A stretch of 64,000 nucleotides of DNA. It comes from Flavobacterium sp. CF108 (lineage in GTDB: Bacteria > Bacteroidota > Bacteroidia > Flavobacteriales > Flavobacteriaceae). The notes under the pieces are model-generated. The model was not told where the DNA came from and made no database searches. It saw nothing but the letters and a program-made list of their open reading frames with translations. The first letter of the stretch is position 1. Each line of letters begins with the position of its first letter. Positions 61,701 through 64,000 of this stretch are shown here, piece after piece. The stretch lies in NCBI RefSeq assembly GCF_900129795.1, contig NZ_FQWW01000004.1, positions 496,001-560,000 on the forward strand, in the 5' to 3' direction. The position numbers were made by a program, and so were the translations under genes.

Positions 61701-62240
61701 ACCTTGAACCAATGACGTTAGGTCATAGTAATAGGCATACGGCATCTGGTCGCCATTTGATGTTGCTGGATAGTAATCATAAATTAATGATCCTGTAATA
61801 TTAGTATACGCTGTTTGAGTTGGAAGTTTAATCTTAATTGAACCCAGATTAGCACGATTTACAGTCCCATTATTTACAGAACCTTGACTGTAAACACCAG
61901 CCCAATAAAGTCCAGCGTAAACAATTTTGTAACATTCTCTACTACTCTGTGGAATAGCTAAAGTAGCTGAACTCGAACTAAACGTGGTATTATCACTATC
62001 GACATCAATATATTGCATATTAAGGTCGTTATTGTTCTGGTTCGTTGCGTTGAAGGCATTGTTAGGCCGTTCACCGTTACTATTGTTATCTCTATTCAAA
62101 ATATTATTACCTATCAAAAGCATATCACCTTTTAAACTCTCGTCAAAACGAGGAGTGAAATCCTTTTGAGAGAACATAATAAAACTCTGTATAAAAAATA
62201 ATACAGTTAAAACTAATTTTAAAGTAGTAGGTTTCTTCAT
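37779..62240 (-). CDS. sprB: Giant SprB-like cell-surface adhesin (8153 residues)
   Basis: This is one uninterrupted 24.5-kb gene. Residues 1-25 are a signal peptide (ending MFSQ). A variable N-terminal domain follows, then a DUF11/CARDB-like domain near residues 367-470 (LTKIVKNNLGANIGGQNV). A jelly-roll/MAM-like domain lies near residues 1213-1428. Most of the rest is SprB-type repeat modules of about 80-90 residues, typically with paired cysteines and ...VTDANGC-type ends. The C-terminus (CLDNYFTPNGTHSGWGPGC ... VGHFTLYR) is the T9SS type B, gliding-motility-associated sorting domain. Known SprB is 6497 residues; this one is larger. It is likely carried along the cell surface as an adhesin during gliding, with secretion by T9SS aided by SprF. 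It could be a SprB paralogue rather than the orthologue. Confidence 0.9.
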   Translation of the reverse strand: MKKPTTLKLVLTVLFFIQSFIMFSQKDFTPRFDESLKGDMLLIGNNILNRDNNSNGERPNNAFNATNQNNNDLNMQYIDVDSDNTTFSSSSATLAIPQSSRECYKIVYAGLYWAGVYSQGSVNNGTVNRANLGSIKIKLPTQTAYTNITGSLIYDYYPATSNGDQMPYAYYYDLTSLVQGLTNPEGVYTAANIISGRGGINGGFAAGWNLFVVYEDPKSSAKYITSFDGLRWIQASSGPVTYDISGFKTIPTGVVKAKLAFAALEGDVNLTGDKYSINNTDIFTAERLVNNFFNSTFNDTNGPYTTRTPNSGNTLGFEAGILNVPNPATTAFPGGSVIKNNDTSAQLKLSTGGDGYGLFFNAFNVEIIEPKIVLTKIVKNNLGANIGGQNVTLGQQLNYEIGFRNTGNDNATEFTIRDQLPINIIFNYPADIVSLPAGVTVQSYNAATRNIVFSVNSNIVKVGDPEKIISFKVQVVPDCQSLSEACSNSIDNSAYATYKGQQNTSFIISDDPSVNTNTGCILVPKATNFLVGVDGCKYTTNVTLCGDNITLTAANGYSDYTWYSDEARTIQIGKGQTLVVKDPGTYYVYNLAAAPCRSIYQSFVVTRFGTTTENPVIPFADQVVTCPNDGKKLPNIFLCGSNAVRQITTSISDATSIVWEKLNEGGTCVPVTNQNCANESEGCKNSWTSVGSGQNYTANQAGQFRVTLNYAGLCFNRFYFNVYTNLLTPTETHKDIICGVPGSITIGGVPAGYEYAISTDPNGTIGAYQTSNTFNITNPNSYTVHIRQIGVTTNPCIFTVPNILIRSRDLQISTVVTQPTCYGDKGSIKVGALNIDPQYYYYLYNNATNVLVNSVGPIAASDYTFANLNPGTTYRVRVTNAPIGGTPAPTCNVSSVIAINNIAAPLTVTAALTTPLTACSDGKITLTGSGGTAPYYYFVNGSTTFLTSNEIIFTTAGTYNIQLVDSNNCTATTSISVTGNPKPVYTITNTEINCNGGTAQININVTNANGYTLQYSIDNGATFSSTPVFSNLTGGTYNVVVRYTLSGTTCTDPATTITITAPANALSASAGVSELAGCDPSGNGFGKVRITNPQGGTPPYTYSFDGGTTYGTSNEAYVAPGTYTLYVRDSKGCTFAMPGVVLDPKPADPTISVAPPVFNCNGTATSTVTVTNGGGANYSYEYYLDNVLNTNTPPNVFVNVPSGSHTVSVKYNLISVPTYSNLLQEDFGSGGTTTTPGIASAYCFNDQRVNPPYTCSLNGTPTRSVEDNQYSVTSFFWRGDTAWYHFKDHTTNGTDANGRYLLVNIGGAAGPYGVLYSKPIIDVIPNQPVMVSLYVGNLLNTGVTGAAPIVRFELVDGSGNVVATEDTGKIAEAANDANRTKWVPINISLNPGNNTNLTFRIRSGSTEYGGNDLVIDDIWVRQIPKSCITQKDFPIVIDSNKAFTASITGVKNVTCNGGNNGEITLAAENFNLPYGFDYSMNNGTTWVNSKVSPVTVTGLTSQTYSIRVRFNNSASTCTFPFSQPITAPAALAVTAQVTAQPTCTTGASITATVTGGTPAYQYELRQSNGTTVVVPFQTSNIFTNVASGTYRIVVRDANACTSPASATVNINNPTAPTASLAASSDLCYDSTNQATLVVTATGTGTLTYSLDGGAAQTSNTFTNVGPGTHNVVVTDSNNCTATVSNIVIAPALEGSATISKTLDCTTSPNATITVSITGGTSAFTYRVRIGSGTFGSSNNVTGTSFVYTATTANTYTFQITDSKGCITTTTAVVNPISNPTVTATKVDATCNGASTGSIQLVGAGGSGGYTYSFNGSATFIAQSDYTGLAAGTYTFQVMDSKGCKSAVGNITITQPTTLTATASATAFSCNASNVKQAATVTIAVPTTGTAPYQYSFDGGTTFTNTRTLSVTDNGTNQTISYVVSDAQGCKTPVQTVTINRLNPPTDLAFSNAAVTCTATTTTVTATATNGVGTLTYAITSPAASVATNTTGVFAGLAAGTYNFKVTDANGCYYEEPYIINAVSPISVAGNKTNDALCKGGATGSGTFTVSGNATVGAYTYTVTPAAAAASITKSGNTLTLSNVAAGTYSVQVRDNATGCTNTASIIITEPANALTFTATATNVNCNNDNSQITVTAAGGTPNYTYAFAKSPSTVPSSTYGNSAVLTVDTNSGADLVWDVYVKDANGCTTKNTVTVVTDNLPSVTATNNNQCTGSGNSFTITATGTGLAPLTYSIDGTSFQTSNIFSVPAGTYTVTVKDRNGCTAATAAALVIYPQLTGVGSVTKELDCTVTPNATITVTIGGGRSPFTYTVRKGSGTPSAPSASIAGTTFTYSVTPGNADTYTFVITDANGCQATAVTTVDPISNPTVTAAQTNSSCNGAADGSVTLTGAGGSGGFTYSNNATTGFTTNPVFNGLAAGSYTFYVKDSKGCTGSVAVTITQPSTLAATVAVVGFTCNTSNAKVAGTVTINVTAGTGTAPYEYSFNGSGYSSNNVLTLNDNGADQPYTYSVRDAKGCPVTGSGTLLRLNPPTDLTFASPAVTCTATSTTVTLTAINGVGALQYETIAPSTVIRAKQTSNAFTNLAPGSYTFRVTDANGCYYTEPYIVNPVTPIAITGNKTSDVLCRGGSTGSGTYTVSGNATVGAYTFTLTAGTLGSGTLTQSGNTLTLSNVAAGTYTVQVTDTATGCTNSASIVIGQPAAALAITTAVATNVNCNNDNSQITVTATGGTPNYTYAFAKSPSTVPSSAYGASNILTVDTNSGADLVWDVYVKDANGCIAKSTATVILDGMPAITNVTVNNQCTASGSGFTITATATGLAPLTYSIDGTSFQTSNAFTVAAGTYTVSVKDKNGCIAAAPAATVVYPQLTAAGTVTKELDCTVTPNATITVTIGGGRSTYTYTVQKGAGTPSAASAPITGPTFTYTVTPANADTYTFVITDSNSCTRTAVVTVAPIANPTVTAVQTNASCNGAADGSVTLTGAGGSGSFTYSNNPTTGFTTNPVFTGLAAGSYTFYVKDSKNCSGSVAVTITQPITLAATVAVVPFTCNTSNAKVAGTVTINVTAGTGTAPYEYSFNGSGYSSNNVLTLNDNGANQPYTYSVRDAKGCPVTGSGTLLRLNPPTDLTFASPAVTCTATTTTVTLTAVNGVGTLQYETIAPSTVIIAKQTSNAFANLAPGSYTFRVTDANGCYYTEPYIVNPVTPIAITGNKTSDVLCRGGSTGSGTYTVSGNATPGAYTFTLTAGTLGSGTLTKSGDTLTLSNVAAGTYTVQVTDTATGCTNSASIVIGQPAAALAITTAVGTNVNCNNDNSQITVTATGGTPNYTYAFAKSPSTVPTSTYGNSAVLTVDTNSGADLVWDVYVKDANGCTAKSTVTVILDVMPVITNVTVNNQCTASGSGFTITATATGLAPLTYGIAGPTGAFQTSNTFSVAAGTYTVYVKDKNGCIAAAPAATVVYPQLTAAGTVTKELDCTATPNATITVTIGGGRSTYTYTVQKGAGAPSAASAPITGPTFTYTVTPANADTYTFVITDSNSCTRTAVVTVAPITNPTVTAVQVNASCNGTANGSVTLTGAGGSGGFTYSNNIAGPFAANPVFTGLAAGSYTFYVRDSKNCTGSVAVTITQPLTLVATVVEVPFSCNTSNAKVAGTVTINVTAGTGTAPYEYSFNGSGYSSNNVLTLNDNGTNQAYTYAVRDAKGCPVTGSGTLLRLNSPTDLTFAAPAVTCTVTTTTVTLTAVNGVGALQYETIAPSPVIIPKQTSNAFANLAPGTYMFKVTDANGCYYTESYTVNPVTPITVLASKLSDVLCNGGNTGSIRLTVAGFGSTYSYTVNGGTAVTGVNTGTVTLPNLTANTYAIVITDEVTGCTANASITINQPAAALAATYAAVNANCFVSTSAVTVTATGGTPIYRYSFVQDGAAVGVYSNNNKANLDPAVNLNWDVHVIDANGCTFKLDITIAKDVVPTVTASAAGQCFGVGSYTITATPGAGLVAPLSYSINGGASYQAGNTFVVTTPGSYTIRIKDGNGCTADSNVVLVNNALTLNAALDKDITCSVPTDAQITLTPAGGSGPFTYTASPNIGTFAGNVFTTNTAGSYTFTVTDSRGCTATSAAVIVTTPVLPEITGVTQTQSINCNGDATAAIAITIDNTKGQAPFVYTVLNTTTGVNYGSQTSGLAAGNYLITVTDAKGCTDTDNINIAQPTPIVVNRTITPITCGALGVSLGAITITSVTGGTPNYIYHVTGVNGYNKQITNQTGALVVFEVVDFGLYQIVVTDANGCTNIEQNIFVASPPNDLDITVTPPPADCSSLGSAVVAIGAASTNITGNGPFHFAVYTGPGMTYTSPTTLPWYDEDVLGVPAGVNPGSKKTSIPNLLPGVKYTFIVHDAGTGCYYYETAQFPIPTNSTLTVTGLTANNVTCKGSNNGNVSLTVNSTYPTPTPISYEIFNSFTMVTTGVTGTGTVPANGSLPINNIGALGFGNYVVVIKETAGGTNAGCSVASNTFNITESAIDLSVTASVTKNANCNPNSGIITAVAKDGTGPYTYQLLLSTDPAPTAASAGWASVNTFNRNAGNYIAYAKDAYGCIKFAAITLNKDADPTITAPAGICYDGNPFTFAISGTVDPAVGGATYSVNGSTFQTSPSFTFNASGTYTLVIKDGNGCTATTTYEVKPQLQLSAALTKELDCTGTPDAQITLTATGGYNTAYTYYYSTDAGFSYTLMPSNVLTTSVLGNYMFKVNDAKLPTACEATTTLTLDPIQPTVFTTVETHVSCNGGADGTITVNVTSGVGPYEYQLDGGAFQTSNVFTGLAAGTAYTITVRDSKSCLYPGTPITITEPAALTATSALTTALTCAAGNVPTKALVTVTAADGTAPYLYSFDNGVTYTSTNTYEAFAGTTFNVLVKDAKGCIFTLTNGVNIPALNPPTITNITGTPIYCAPAASTTSTVTITTTNGVGTLAYAILSPASATSNVSGAASGIFTLLAPDTYLFEVTDANGCKDQKSYTVDPVTNITVAGQLVSNVICNGQGNGAVKFTVANFGGTYTAVLTAGTGTVAQAGNTVDVTGLVPGTYTLEVTDDVTQCTATASVVVTQPTVLNINLVSNVNANCNSGAKVEVIASGATPNYTYAFVQDGVAPVAADYTNSASAVLAPATNTLWDVYAKDANGCTVKLDVTIATDALPTINPSVGLYCYTGGPVAITITGTYVGTPTYSIGNGYQASPNFVLNAPGNYTFYIKDGNGCIVSAPYTLNQQLLLQATLTQDLTCAGSASITLLATQGTTTYTGFEVDFNGGGYVAATSPYTATAAGTYTFRVTDSQGCQAISIPVVVTPTTTPTATLAQTNVSCIGGNNGSITVTAANGITPYQYSINGGAFQASNIFTGLIAGTYNIVVRDAKQCSSVSVPATITQPTALAATAVLTQGLTCGTGNATQPAVVTINVTAGTGTAPYQYSFNGGTNYSTTNTLTTYNAGLVTAYVKDANNCIIAVPVTITIPALNAPTNMDITGTPIYCTPAANTTSTVTISNVINGVGTLQYEILSPIVAAKQTSAVFAGLTPNTYLFQVTDANGCTYQESYTVLPVTNITVAGQLISNVTCNGNTNGAVRFTVANYGTSYTATLTAGTGTLTQTGNTVNVTGLVPGTYTVQVVDGTTGCTATASVVVAQPTVLNLNLVSNINANCNFGAKVTVLANGGTPNYTYAFVQDGVTPVAGDYTNSANAVLAPTVNTLWDVYAKDANGCTVKLDVTIATDALPTINPSAGLYCYTGGPVPITITGTYVGTPTYSIGNGYQSSPNFVLNAPGNYVFYIKDGNGCIVSSPYTLRQELLLKATLTQDLTCAGSASITLLATQGTLSYTGFEVSFNAGAYAAATSPYTATAAGTYTFRVTDSQGCQAVSIPVVVTPTTTPTATFTQTNVSCIGGNNGSIIVTAANGVVPYQYSINGGAFQASNIFTGLTAGTYNIVVRDAKQCSSVSVTATITEPTALAATATLTQGLTCGTGNSTQPAVVTINVTAGTGTAPYQYSFNGGVNYSTTNTLTTYNAGTITAYVKDANNCIIATPVTITIPALNAPTNMDITGTPIYCAPAASTTSTVTISNVINGVGTLQYEILSPIVAAKQTSAVFAGLTPDTYLFQVTDANGCTYQESYTINPVTNITVSGQLVSDVVCNGQSNGAVKFTVANYTGTYTAVLTAGTGTLAITGNTVNVTGLVPGTYTILITDGVTGCTATASVVVAQPTALGLNVVSNINANCNFGAKVEVLASGGTPVYKYVFVQDGVTPNVLDYDTVANAVLDPTVNTQWDVYAMDANGCTTKIDVTIATDALPTINSSAGLYCYTGGPVPITITGTYVGTPTYSIGNGYQSSPNFVLNAPGNYVFYIKDGNGCIVSSPYTLNQELLLQATLTQDLTCAGSAVITLLATQGTLTYTGFEVDFDNGGYFPATSPYTATAAGTYTFRVTDSQGCQAVSIPVIVTPTTTPSATFTQTNVSCVGGNNGSIIVTAANGVVPYEYSINGGAFQASNIFTGLTAGTYNIVVRDAKQCSSVSVTATITEPAALAATAVLTQSLTCGTGNATQPAVVTINVTAGTGTAPYQYSFNGINYSATNTFTTYNAGTVTASVKDANNCIIAVPVSVTIPALDAPVIDSVTGTDIWCTPAANTTSTVTVTVSHGVGALHYEILSPASAVTNVSGAANGIFTGLTADTYLFQVTDANGCKDDIYYTVDPLVNITAAGQLVNDVSCNGGSNGSVKFDVDNFGGAYTAALIGGPTTGTLTQVGKVVTLTNLPIGTYTVEVTDTTTGCTASASVTVGQPSVLTLTVASNVNANCNSGAQVSVTAAGGTPNYQYAFIAGAGTPVAADYTNSNNAVLDPAVSLNWTAYVLDSKGCETFIPITIAVDPLPSAITANVTSQCPTAAGEYTFTVTVGSGVAPYEYSIGAGFQTSPTFTVNAAGTYDVTVRDANGCTATATAAVTITPALQLETIVTTLPSCTFNNGVITATATGGSGTANYRYTLDGGVIVNTTPAVFNNVAPGTHVIRVRDVLTTCDFNVTIVIAPATVITGFTLNGTNVSCRGNSDGSITANLAASAPGVNDNPVYTYTLTGTTALGVAVNRPAQTQNIFDNLQAGDYTVTVTSGRGCVDSEDIRISEPNVITVNAPVITQYNCTTGTNVSNYAVITVNNVVGGSGVYTIYEFIKGGVVVQRGPSNAYSESDFTGGDYTVNVYDDKGCMGSSTGIIRVNPFIRLDQINVAVNTAVTCISNEDITVTVTSIGGTPAILNYNVAGTDGNTYNQSNTTGVFTGLTIGNYLITVTNLATGCSIVQAHYVNDPNTFDINVTPVNGQICYGTATGSVDLTFVDNQLNPTNEAGAFNYVITGPVPSNGTTTNAGPVRISNLTAGQYTVVATLVNNPFCTVSTLFTIEQPTAALTVTTAKSDITCVTGNNDGEITASAAGGWDNKYEYQLVLNGTTLVDYSDQFVWSGLSAGNYTINVRDNVGCIATATEVLVVPAPIVVTATASATTLTCFGDKTAIITVDPPTGGQGSNYLYTLNIISATPVISSGPQLSPIFTGLGAGTYSITVTDGFSCSATSANIVINEPTEVIPTLVEASSQTCLTQATLTLSAVGGTAPYTYSTDANFATTIGSFNASVTFPVAVGKYSYYVRDAAGCIGFVSNEITIDPLEPLNIDVDVTNAVVKCTGEATGVIVAEAKGGLGNYIYTLENTAGTIIQGPQATGIFEDLVIGDYIVKVESGDCDDASAVITINEPPVALQAQFTPTNVTCFGENNGKIVVTATGGTGVIKYAISPDLNQFDTISVFEKLAPGLYTVIAQDENGCYVMTDITITQPAAPLIVTAGSILGEQCKGDLNGEFTIDITGGTAPYTVSLDVLAGPYSPVTGTQHTFDGLAGGKHTAFVKDANGCNFEIEVLVPLAVDIDPIADVVYGCETNTVTVTIDPSVDPADVDYSLDVQAGPYLPSNEFKDVLPGTHVIYARHTNGCIQPTASFTIQAFDKLHIQLAGGQQEMNIVSVTAIGGRPAYEYSFDGGPFTSDTKFKYYESRDYVIKVKDQNGCIDTITIPLTYIDVCLDNYFTPNGTHSGWGPGCTNIYTNLEFAIFDRYGRQIAKYHYGQKWDGRYNGEELPTGDYWYVLKLNDVNDAREFVGHFTLYR
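41880..46990. repeat. Higher-order repeat family beta inside sprB, 3 x 1710 bp
   Basis: Landmark sequences repeat at exact 1710-bp steps. GTTCCTGTTCCTGCAGTTAC occurs at 42511, 44221 and 45931, and CCTCCTGTGT at 43261, 44971 and 46681. The step equals 570 codons, so each unit holds several SprB modules. Edges are approximate and the C-terminal unit is the most diverged. Confidence 0.9.
50880..55920. repeat. Higher-order repeat family alpha inside sprB, about 1770 bp
   Basis: CTTTTCGCGAAAGCGTA occurs at 52261, 54028 and 55792, and ATAAAGTTCC at 51131, 52904 and 54671. Steps are 1764-1773 bp, all multiples of three. The unit sequence differs from family beta. A fourth, weaker unit continues toward 57400. 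Edges are approximate. Confidence 0.85.
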
Positions 62241-62264
62241 GTTACTATGGTTTCAGTTTAACTA

Positions 62265-62294
62265 TTGTTCTTTGAAGGGGCATTCAAAGAACAA
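62265..62294 (-). promoter_or_regulatory. Strong hairpin in the sprB leader
   Basis: Perfect 12-bp arms TTGTTCTTTGAA / TTCAAAGAACAA surround a 6-base loop, 24 bases before the sprB start codon. No T run follows, so it is not a simple terminator. A smaller hairpin (CTTCTTT / AAAGAAG) lies at 62331-62348. Confidence 0.65.
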
Positions 62295-62368
62295 CATTCA
62301 ATCTTAATTTAAATTTATGTTTTTACTTTCCTTCTTTTTTCAAAGAAGCCGCCGTCTATATCCTATTA

Positions 62369-64000
62369 TTAATTCTCGACTTTTACGATAGCCATTTTTC
62401 CGTTGTATGGTGATTTACCTTTAGCTTCTAATGCTTTAGTTGCTTCTTGCAGACCATCGAATTTCTCGTAATAGATATAATATTTACTTGTTGTTATATT
62501 GTAAAAGAAATTAATATTTGAAAGTCCTGATGCAACTGCTTTAGTTAAGAATTCATCTCTTTTCTCAACACTGCTGTGTACTGCAAGAATCATATAATAA
62601 CCACTTTCAGAATTTTTAATATTCTTAATAATCTGCATATTTGACTGGTCTTCACCAAAATCAAAATCTGCAGCTGTGAGCGGTGTACTGCTTACTTTCG
62701 TTGTTTCCTTAATACGTTTAAGGGCAGCTAAATCCTGAGCATATCTTCCTTGATCATTTTCGTATGCCGCACGCTTAATTCTACGTTTTTTCTCAATTTC
62801 AGTTTCAGCTTTAATACGCTCTAAATCGGCAAGTAATGCTGCACCTTCCAGTTCCATTTTTAATTGTGCTGCTTTCAATTCGTTTATCTTCTCCAGATAA
62901 GCTTTGTTTAAAGCATCATTTTTATTAGGAACTTTTTTAAGTCTTTCGTTATATAAATTTGTCAGCTTAGCAATCTCATCTTTCTGTGCTTTACTAGCAT
63001 CTGCCAGCTGTGATTTTAAAGCTTCTATCTGACTGTTTTCTGCAGCAACACTTTTGAAAGGTTTTGGTTCTTTATAAATACCTTTTTCACTTAAGTCATT
63101 CTCTTCTTTTAAATCATTCAGGTCTTTTTGTTTATTAGCAACTGTTGATTTAAACTGATCTAATAAATCATTTTGTGTTTTACCTGAACTTTCAATTGAC
63201 TGAGTTAAGCTTTCAATTGCTTTTGCTGTTTCATCTTTTGCTGCAGCTGCTGCTCTGGCCGCTGCTGCTTCTGCATCAGCTTTTGCTTTCTCCGCAGCTA
63301 ATCTTGCCTGACGCTCTTCTTCTTCTTTTAATTTTCTTGTTTCTTCGTCAGCTTTTTGTTTTTCTAAAGCTTCAGCATCCGTTTTTGCTTTTGCATCTGC
63401 TGCTAATTTTGCTTGTAATGCTTCTGCATCTGCCTTAGCTTTTGCATCAGCTGCTAATTTTACTTTAAGAGCTTCAGCATCAGCTTTTGCTTTTGCGTCT
63501 GCAGCTAATTTCGCTTGCAATGCTTCTGCGTCAGCTTTTGCTTTTGCATCTGCTGCTAGTTTAGCTTGTAATGCTTCTGCATCTGCCTTAGCTTTTGCAT
63601 CAGCTGCTAATTTTGCCTGAAGTGCTTCTGCATCTGCCTTAGCTTTTGCGTCTGCTGCTAATTTCGCTTGTAATGCTTCTGCGTCAGCCTTAGCTTTTGC
63701 GTCTGCTGCTAATTTCGCTTGTAATGCTTCTGCATCGGCTTTTGCTTTTGCGTCTGCAGCTAGTTTAGCTTGTAATGCTTCTGCATCGGCTTTTGCTTTT
63801 GCATCAGCTGCTAATTTTGCCTGAAGTGCTTCTGCATCTGCCTTAGCTTTTGCGTCTGCTGCTAATTTCGCTTGTAATGCTTCTGCGTCAGCCTTAGCTT
63901 TTGCGTCTGCTGCTAATTTCGCTTGTAATGCTTCTGCATCGGCTTTTGCTTTTGCGTCTGCAGCCAGTTTAGCTTGTAATGCTTCTGCATCGGCTTTTGC
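62369..64000 (-). CDS. Ala/Lys-rich repeat protein with SPOR-like C-terminus (5' end outside window)
   Basis: The frame is open to the window edge, so this is the last 543 residues. The first ~210 visible residues are 17-residue repeats (ADAEALQAKLAADAKAK). Charged coiled-coil and Ala-rich segments follow (RLAAEKAKADAEAAAARAA, KKRRIKRAAYENDQGRYA). The last ~85 residues read SGYYMILAVHSSVEKRDEF ... YYIYYEKFDGLQEATKALE, a SPOR-like fold pattern. It lies 128 bases upstream of the giant adhesin, where sprC/sprD lie in F. johnsoniae, so an SprD-like role is possible but not shown. Helical repeats may form a long periplasmic rod; that is an inference. Confidence 0.75.
   Translation of the reverse strand, partial: AKADAEALQAKLAADAKAKADAEALQAKLAADAKAKADAEALQAKLAADAKAKADAEALQAKLAADAKAKADAEALQAKLAADAKAKADAEALQAKLAADAKAKADAEALQAKLAADAKAKADAEALQAKLAADAKAKADAEALQAKLAADAKAKADAEALQAKLAADAKAKADAEALKVKLAADAKAKADAEALQAKLAADAKAKTDAEALEKQKADEETRKLKEEEERQARLAAEKAKADAEAAAARAAAAAKDETAKAIESLTQSIESSGKTQNDLLDQFKSTVANKQKDLNDLKEENDLSEKGIYKEPKPFKSVAAENSQIEALKSQLADASKAQKDEIAKLTNLYNERLKKVPNKNDALNKAYLEKINELKAAQLKMELEGAALLADLERIKAETEIEKKRRIKRAAYENDQGRYAQDLAALKRIKETTKVSSTPLTAADFDFGEDQSNMQIIKNIKNSESGYYMILAVHSSVEKRDEFLTKAVASGLSNINFFYNITTSKYYIYYEKFDGLQEATKALEAKGKSPYNGKMAIVKVEN
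63384..64000. repeat. 51-bp coding tandem repeats with a 204-bp higher-order unit
   Basis: About twelve 51-bp units (17 residues) run in the coding frame. GCCTGAAGTGCTTC recurs at 63615 and 63819, 204 bp or four units apart, and the variants in between recur in the same order. The array continues beyond the window. Confidence 0.9.

Noticed and set aside
63384..64000. Regular 51-bp repeats that could suggest a CRISPR array
   Set aside because: The repeats are contiguous without spacers, stay in frame and encode a 17-residue motif.

Overview
The window comes from a Flavobacterium-like member of the Bacteroidota. The evidence is AT-rich DNA, promoters of the TTG/TAnnTTTG type, A-rich start regions without Shine-Dalgarno sites, many lipoproteins, and a giant adhesin with a type IX secretion (T9SS) type B C-terminus next to a PorP/SprF protein, as in the gliding-motility operon of F. 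johnsoniae. All functions are read from motifs and family knowledge; nothing was searched.

Bases 1-10300 (+ strand) are a heme-biosynthesis region: hemA (3' end only), hemC, hemD, hemE, hemF and hemB, with a class I aldolase, a small lipoprotein cytochrome c and an outer-membrane protein mixed in. Accessory genes split the set. A GxxExxY (PD-(D/E)XK-like) gene lies between hemA and hemC, bracketed by ~115-130 bp repeats with inverted ends. A Y1/HUH transposase of the RAYT type lies after hemE, bracketed within 10-20 bases by two copies of a palindromic REPIN-like element. Two more copies of that element occur at 2733 and 27204.

Bases 10500-20000 hold a two-gene lipoprotein unit with an HELVH metalloprotease motif, an M13 peptidase (- strand), an EamA transporter, a SCO protein and a feoA-feoB-small Cys-rich protein operon behind a well-formed promoter that overlaps a palindrome. 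Bases 20000-36600 are mostly housekeeping genes: an HD hydrolase, an acyl-ACP desaturase, plsC, rnpA, a DUF4349 lipoprotein, an S41 protease, a tandem OmpA protein, an ElaA-like acetyltransferase, DUF1579 and DUF4837 lipoproteins, a LysM transglycosylase and pgk. They are followed by a secreted intradiol-dioxygenase/pirin cluster and a LytS/LytTR two-component pair.

Bases 36600-64000 (- strand) are the gliding/adhesin locus. In transcription order it contains a truncated Ala/Lys-rich protein with 51-bp coding repeats and a SPOR-like end, then an 8153-residue SprB-like adhesin, then SprF. The adhesin carries two separate families of higher-order repeats, one of exactly 1710 bp and one of about 1770 bp, each in roughly three copies. 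This suggests growth by internal duplication. Short palindromes of several unrelated families sit in many intergenic gaps, often acting as probable terminators.
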